Positions 60,753-64,000 of a stretch of DNA of 64,000 bases are shown piece by piece (position 1 is the stretch's first letter; every line of letters begins with the position of its first letter). The notes under the pieces were generated by a model that had not been told where the DNA came from, searched no databases, and saw nothing but the letters and a program-made list of their open reading frames with translations. The stretch is from Salinibaculum litoreum (lineage in GTDB: Archaea; Halobacteriota; Halobacteria; Halobacteriales; Haloarculaceae). Where the stretch lies: the NCBI GenBank assembly GCA_009789175.1, contig CP046866.1, forward strand, positions 558,001-622,000, read 5' to 3'. A program made the translations under genes and the position numbers.

Positions 60753-61299
60753 ATGGCTGACGCTGCGTCCCGGCCGTTTGCGGTCGGTGCTGTCGCCATC
60801 CCACTATTGCTTCCTGTCTTGGGTTATCTCTCAGGTGACGTACGACTCATGTTCACCGTCCATCTGTTCCTCGGTGCATTCTGGTTCGGGACTGCAGTGC
60901 TTGGGGCAGTCGTGCTCGGCCCGGTGATGGGGGGTCTTTCCGAGGAAGCCAACGCCGAGTTCGCCGAGGGATTCGTTCCAAAAATGAACTTGCTGATGGA
61001 ACCAGTCTCGCTCGGCGCGATTGGCTCCGGCATTGGCCTCGCCGACATGATGGGACTGTGGATAGCACCGACACCGTCACTGTGGGGCAGCACTTGCTAT
61101 CGCAGCTGCGCTGCTCGTCCTCGGGTTCGGTCCACTCCACAAATTCACGGCTGGAATGTTCGACGAAATCGCTGCCGACGACACTGACCACGACCGTCTC
61201 GCCTCCCTGAACAAAAAATACGGGATGCTGAGTCTGGTTGAACTCGTCTTGATGATCGCTATCGTGCTCACGATGTCCGGTATCCGGTGGGGATTCTAA
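60753..61299 (+). pseudogene. frameshifted four-helix membrane protein
   Basis: Residues 1 to about 108 (VGAVAIPLLLPVLGYLSGDV, GAFWFGTAVLGAVVLGPVMG, SLGAIGSGIGLADMMGLWIA) read in one frame. Near 61075-61095 the frame must change by one base to continue as AIAAALLVLGFGPLHKFTAG ... NKKYGMLSLVELVLMIAIVL and stop at 61299. Both halves have the same hydrophobic, gene-like character, so one gene has suffered a single-base indel (or sequencing error). The intact form would be a DUF2269/CopD-like membrane protein of about 180 residues. Confidence 0.75.
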
Positions 61300-61490
61300 C
61301 CGTCGAATTCGCGTCGAAGGTGATTCTCCCTCCCCCAATTGACTACTTTTTGCGCTGCCTGAGAGTGACACAGAACAGGTACCGTAGCCACCAGTCCACA
61401 CAGACTGAATCGCTCGATACAGAGAGTTTAATCAGCACAGACGGCAGAAGAACGGTGGGGTTTTCCGTTCAACAGTGGAATCCGTCGATC

Positions 61491-61751
61491 ATGGCCGAAT
61501 TGCCCTCCATTCCAGAACCAGGTCCGGTATCCAGCTACATCTCTGACGGTGTGCGTATCGTTGCGATTCTATTGGTATGGGGTGTCATTGCAGCATTTTT
61601 CACATATGTTGTGAGTGACATCGGTTCGACGGGAGGCCTCCTTGAGTCGCTTGGGCCACAAATCGGTGAAGTGATTGCACTCGCTGGTCTTCTCAACACT
61701 CTTCTGTATATTCTGTACCGAGCAATCGATTATTGGCATCAGTTCTCGTGA
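61491..61751 (+). CDS. 86-residue membrane protein
   Basis: MAELPSIPEPGPVSSYISDG, then two hydrophobic helices (about 22-42 and 55-75). ATG 61491 is preferred over a longer in-frame start at 61287, which overlaps the preceding gene and gives non-gene-like residues. Function unknown. Confidence 0.5.
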   Translation: MAELPSIPEPGPVSSYISDGVRIVAILLVWGVIAAFFTYVVSDIGSTGGLLESLGPQIGEVIALAGLLNTLLYILYRAIDYWHQFS

Positions 61752-61915
61752 CGGGTTGTTTCTACTATCTCGTTACGACTGAGCAGAGATTCTAAGCCAG
61801 TCCTGAAAATCTCATGTAGTGACTGAACAGTAAGCTTGCATATAGATTGTCCGGGGGGCCGGTGACTTTATATGTCATGCCAATATAACTTCTTAGAGGT
61901 ACTTCTTTGTTGACT

Positions 61916-62314
61916 ATGAATTCAGATTCTTCTCAAGCAACAGAGAGAGACAGAGACGAGGCTTGGGAGACGACGGTCTTGCTGGTCGATGATGAACAAC
62001 ATCTCAGAGAGGCGTACGCAGACTTACTCGAAAAGAGATTTACCGTACTTACAGCAGCGGATGGGGAGGCGGCACTTGCAGCGATGACTGATAATGTTGA
62101 CGTGCTATTATTAGACCGCCGGTTGCCTGGTCTCGATGGTGCTGATGTGCTGGACGAACTCCGCAAAAATGGCTACGACAGGCCTGTCGTCATAGTATCC
62201 GCGGTTGACCCCCTGCTCCAGGAAATTGAACAACACGTTGAGGAATATCTGTTCAAGCCTGTCAACCGAGATGAACTCATCGAGGCTGTCGAGCAGGTGA
62301 CACCACCGCAGTGA
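61916..62314 (+). CDS. stand-alone response-regulator receiver
   Basis: About 132 residues with a complete CheY-like receiver: acidic pair Asp25-Asp26, phospho-acceptor Asp67 (LLLDRRLPG), Ser95 in IVSA and Lys114 (FKP). There is no output domain. The DRRLPG form is typical of haloarchaeal single-domain receivers, which relay phosphate from multi-PAS histidine kinases. A similar receiver lies on the other strand 140 bases downstream, and a PAS protein follows. Confidence 0.9.
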   Translation: MNSDSSQATERDRDEAWETTVLLVDDEQHLREAYADLLEKRFTVLTAADGEAALAAMTDNVDVLLLDRRLPGLDGADVLDELRKNGYDRPVVIVSAVDPLLQEIEQHVEEYLFKPVNRDELIEAVEQVTPPQ

Positions 62315-62456
62315 ATATTTCTCTCTTCCTGATAGAACCTCGCTGTGTGACTGTATCGGCTGATTCGAGCAGCCCTGATTCTGACACTCCACAGTGACCG
62401 ATACGCGCCCTGTATCGAGCAATCCAGTCCATGTGGTCTGCGCCCTCTTGTAGATG

Positions 62457-62867
62457 CTATCCCGAGTGTGATTCCTGCATTGCAACCGGGTCTGAGACGT
62501 GCTGTTCGACACACGCAATCAAGTCGCTCCCGGCAACCGGTTTGGTGAAATATTCAGTAAGACCGTCTGGTAAATCCACATCAGAATCAACCGCGGAGAC
62601 CATTACGAATGGAACCTCGATACCGTGATTGCGGACTCGGGCAAGAAGTTCATCACCGGACGTGCCAGGCATACGCCGGTCACTAAAAACGATATCAATT
62701 TCGTCGTCAATTAGTCCGAGGTCAACGTCTCCATCACTGGCAGTTTTCACTTGGTACTGTTGCTGAAGGCGGAGTTCATATATATCCCGAACATCAGGTT
62801 CGTCCTCAACGATTAGGACAGTGGCAGATGCAGACGGAGTGTCTGAATCTGGTGAGGCTCGTGTCAT
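62457..62867 (-). CDS. stand-alone response-regulator receiver
   Basis: 136 residues: Glu21-Asp22 (VEDEPD), phospho-acceptor Asp63 (SDRRMPG), Ser91 and Lys109 (FTKP). It has no output domain. It is convergent with the receiver at 61916 and divergent from the PAS-domain gene at 63256, which is a plausible sensor partner. The C-terminal helix carries one cysteine (LIACVEQH). Confidence 0.9.
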   Translation of the reverse strand: MTRASPDSDTPSASATVLIVEDEPDVRDIYELRLQQQYQVKTASDGDVDLGLIDDEIDIVFSDRRMPGTSGDELLARVRNHGIEVPFVMVSAVDSDVDLPDGLTEYFTKPVAGSDLIACVEQHVSDPVAMQESHSG

Positions 62868-63255
62868 TAATTCTTGTTACTCATATGGGATGTATCAATA
62901 CAAACCCTAACTAGTGGGGTTAGTTGGGAAGGCCGCAGCCTTCTCTGAACTGCCAACCGCTCCATTGCTCCAATGCCGACGGCTGATCCGGTAAATCGCC
63001 TCATGATCGCGCCCCGTAGCATCCACCTTGACTACCCGTGAATCGCTTGACTCAGGCGAGTTAGTGACCGATGAGACGCGTATCCCATCAGAAGTGCTGT
63101 GCAGGATACAGGGTGCGAGTCTCACATGAGGAGCCATCCCACCAAAGCCGAAGATTTGAATCATACAAACTATTCGGGTTTGGATGCTGCTCGGTACCGT
63201 CGTAGTTTACAGGCCTCACCACGGGGTTTTTCCATATCCATGCTGATTGTCAACT
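62868..63255. other. 388-base divergent intergenic region
   Basis: The region lies between the minus-strand receiver and the plus-strand PAS gene. An 85-codon minus-strand frame lies inside it, with composition that does not stand out, so I do not call it. The region probably holds both promoters. Confidence 0.35.
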
Positions 63256-64000
63256 ATGAGCGGGGGATCGTCGGACTCCGAAAAACAAGACTCTGACCAT
63301 GAGTACGGAGACACTCTCCGGCCCGACGACTACCAACAGTATGTTGATTTCTTTGAGAATGCCGCAATACCTATGCATTGGGTCGGACCGGATGGGACCG
63401 TCATCAACGCTAATACCGCAGAGTTGGACGCACTTGGATACACTCGTGAGGAGTACGTCGGCAATCACATCGCCGACTTCCATGCGGACCAGGATGTGAT
63501 CGACGACATTCTCGAACGGTTGCGGTTAGGTGAGGAGTTGCAGGAGTACGAGGCACGGATGGTGCGCAAGGATGGTTCCATTCGACACGTCCTGATCAAC
63601 TCAAGCGTGAACTGGCAAGACGGTGAGTTCGTCAACACACGTTGTGTCACGCGCGATATCACCGAACGCAAGGAGTACAAACGGGAACTTGAACGGCAGA
63701 ACGACCATCTGGAAGAGGTCTACGGACGGATCTCAGATGCGTTTTTTGCACTTGACAAGGACTGGCAGTTCACATATCTCAACAAGCAGGCCCACGACGT
63801 GATCAATCCGGACGGCCGCACACTCGAAGGCAAGAACGTTTGGGACGAGTTCCCGGCTGCGACTGAGCGGAAGTTCAAGCCGAAGTATGAACAGGCCATG
63901 TACGACCAGCAGACTGTCTCCTTCGAGGAGTATTATCCCGACCCGCTTGAGGCGTGGTTTGAAGTGCGAGCCTATCCGTCCGAGACGGGACTTTCCGTGT
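63256..64000 (+). CDS. PAS-domain sensor protein (5' part, runs off the window)
   Basis: At least 248 residues. The first PAS domain (about 25-140: YVDFFENAAIPMHWVGPDGT ... INANTAELDALGYTREEYVG) ends in the PAC-type VTRDITERK. A coiled linker (YKRELERQNDHLEEVYGRIS) leads to a second PAS (from about 155: DAFFALDKDWQFTYLNKQAH). Haloarchaeal proteins of this layout are histidine kinases or bacterio-opsin-activator-type regulators. The output domain lies beyond the window end. The two receivers next door suggest a kinase. Confidence 0.82.
   Translation, partial: MSGGSSDSEKQDSDHEYGDTLRPDDYQQYVDFFENAAIPMHWVGPDGTVINANTAELDALGYTREEYVGNHIADFHADQDVIDDILERLRLGEELQEYEARMVRKDGSIRHVLINSSVNWQDGEFVNTRCVTRDITERKEYKRELERQNDHLEEVYGRISDAFFALDKDWQFTYLNKQAHDVINPDGRTLEGKNVWDEFPAATERKFKPKYEQAMYDQQTVSFEEYYPDPLEAWFEVRAYPSETGLSV

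Noticed and set aside
62907-63164. 85-codon minus-strand frame before the PAS gene
   Set aside because: No recognisable composition or ribosome-binding site. The region is more likely a divergent promoter.
1-64000. tRNA or rRNA genes
   Set aside because: No cloverleaf with conserved T-loop GTTCRAATC context or rRNA segment was recognised by eye. A covariance-model scan would be decisive and was not possible.

Overview
The window is haloarchaeal DNA, most likely a megaplasmid or a large integrated mobile element. The encoded proteins are very acidic. The information-processing genes are archaeal (TFB, PCNA, RPA-like OB-fold proteins). The insertion sequence is of the haloarchaeal ISH3 type, and promoters show BRE/TATA boxes close to start codons. 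There is no rRNA, tRNA, CRISPR array or core metabolism. I cannot name the species.

Layout. (1) About 1-20000 is a tightly packed accessory block: a DnaK homologue with an acidic tail beside a presenilin-like GxGD membrane protease; a PCNA fused to a helix-hairpin-helix region; a transglycosylase (TGT/DpdA)-like enzyme and a GNAT/Mom-like enzyme; a Cas4-like Fe-S nuclease; several zinc-ribbon proteins; and an RPA-like protein. Five genes here share a small leader motif in which a CACC-type arm can pair with the GGTG ribosome-binding region. (2) About 20100-25982 is a conjugation block: a PrgI/TraC-like membrane protein, a VirB4-like ATPase and a VirB6/TrbL-like protein whose 3' end is cut by IS copy 1. 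(3) 25983-27357 is IS copy 1, which lacks a target duplication and joins the broken trbL-like gene to the 3' fragment of a gene preceding a YhaN/Rad50-like ATPase. An RPA follows. (4) About 32974-40471 is the most unusual part: a minus-strand operon with a Pch2/TRIP13-like AAA+ ATPase, two paralogous HORMA-like proteins, a possible third one, two small-domain proteins and a Tat-exported membrane protein. Divergent to it is an AT-rich set of four membrane proteins, two of which share a signature. No CD-NTase is visible, so this is not a standard CBASS locus. (5) About 40650-43170 holds a large OB-fold protein gene bracketed by GTTACCCCACA repeats. (6) About 43389-53241 carries a two-gene unit ending in a PD-(D/E)XK-like nuclease with a C-terminal PIP box, a PIN toxin-antitoxin pair, HTH proteins, a SWIM zinc finger, a TFB, and an HTH plus nucleotidyltransferase pair. 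(7) About 53401-58611 holds a second HhH-PCNA fusion, hypothetical genes, and IS copy 2 inside a gene with a clear 5-bp duplication. (8) About 58638-64000 looks like ordinary host or plasmid DNA: small membrane and zinc-ribbon proteins, a frameshifted membrane protein, two stand-alone receivers and a PAS protein running off the end.

How the parts fit: the window concentrates replication-fork components (two PCNAs, three RPA-like proteins, a Cas4-like nuclease, a nuclease with a PIP box), putative DNA-modification enzymes, conjugation genes, and defence or toxin-antitoxin candidates. This is the usual make-up of a large haloarchaeal mobile replicon that carries its own replication accessory factors. 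The HORMA/TRIP13 plus membrane-protein locus is the best candidate for an undescribed system. All functions are inferred from motifs read by eye; no database search was run.
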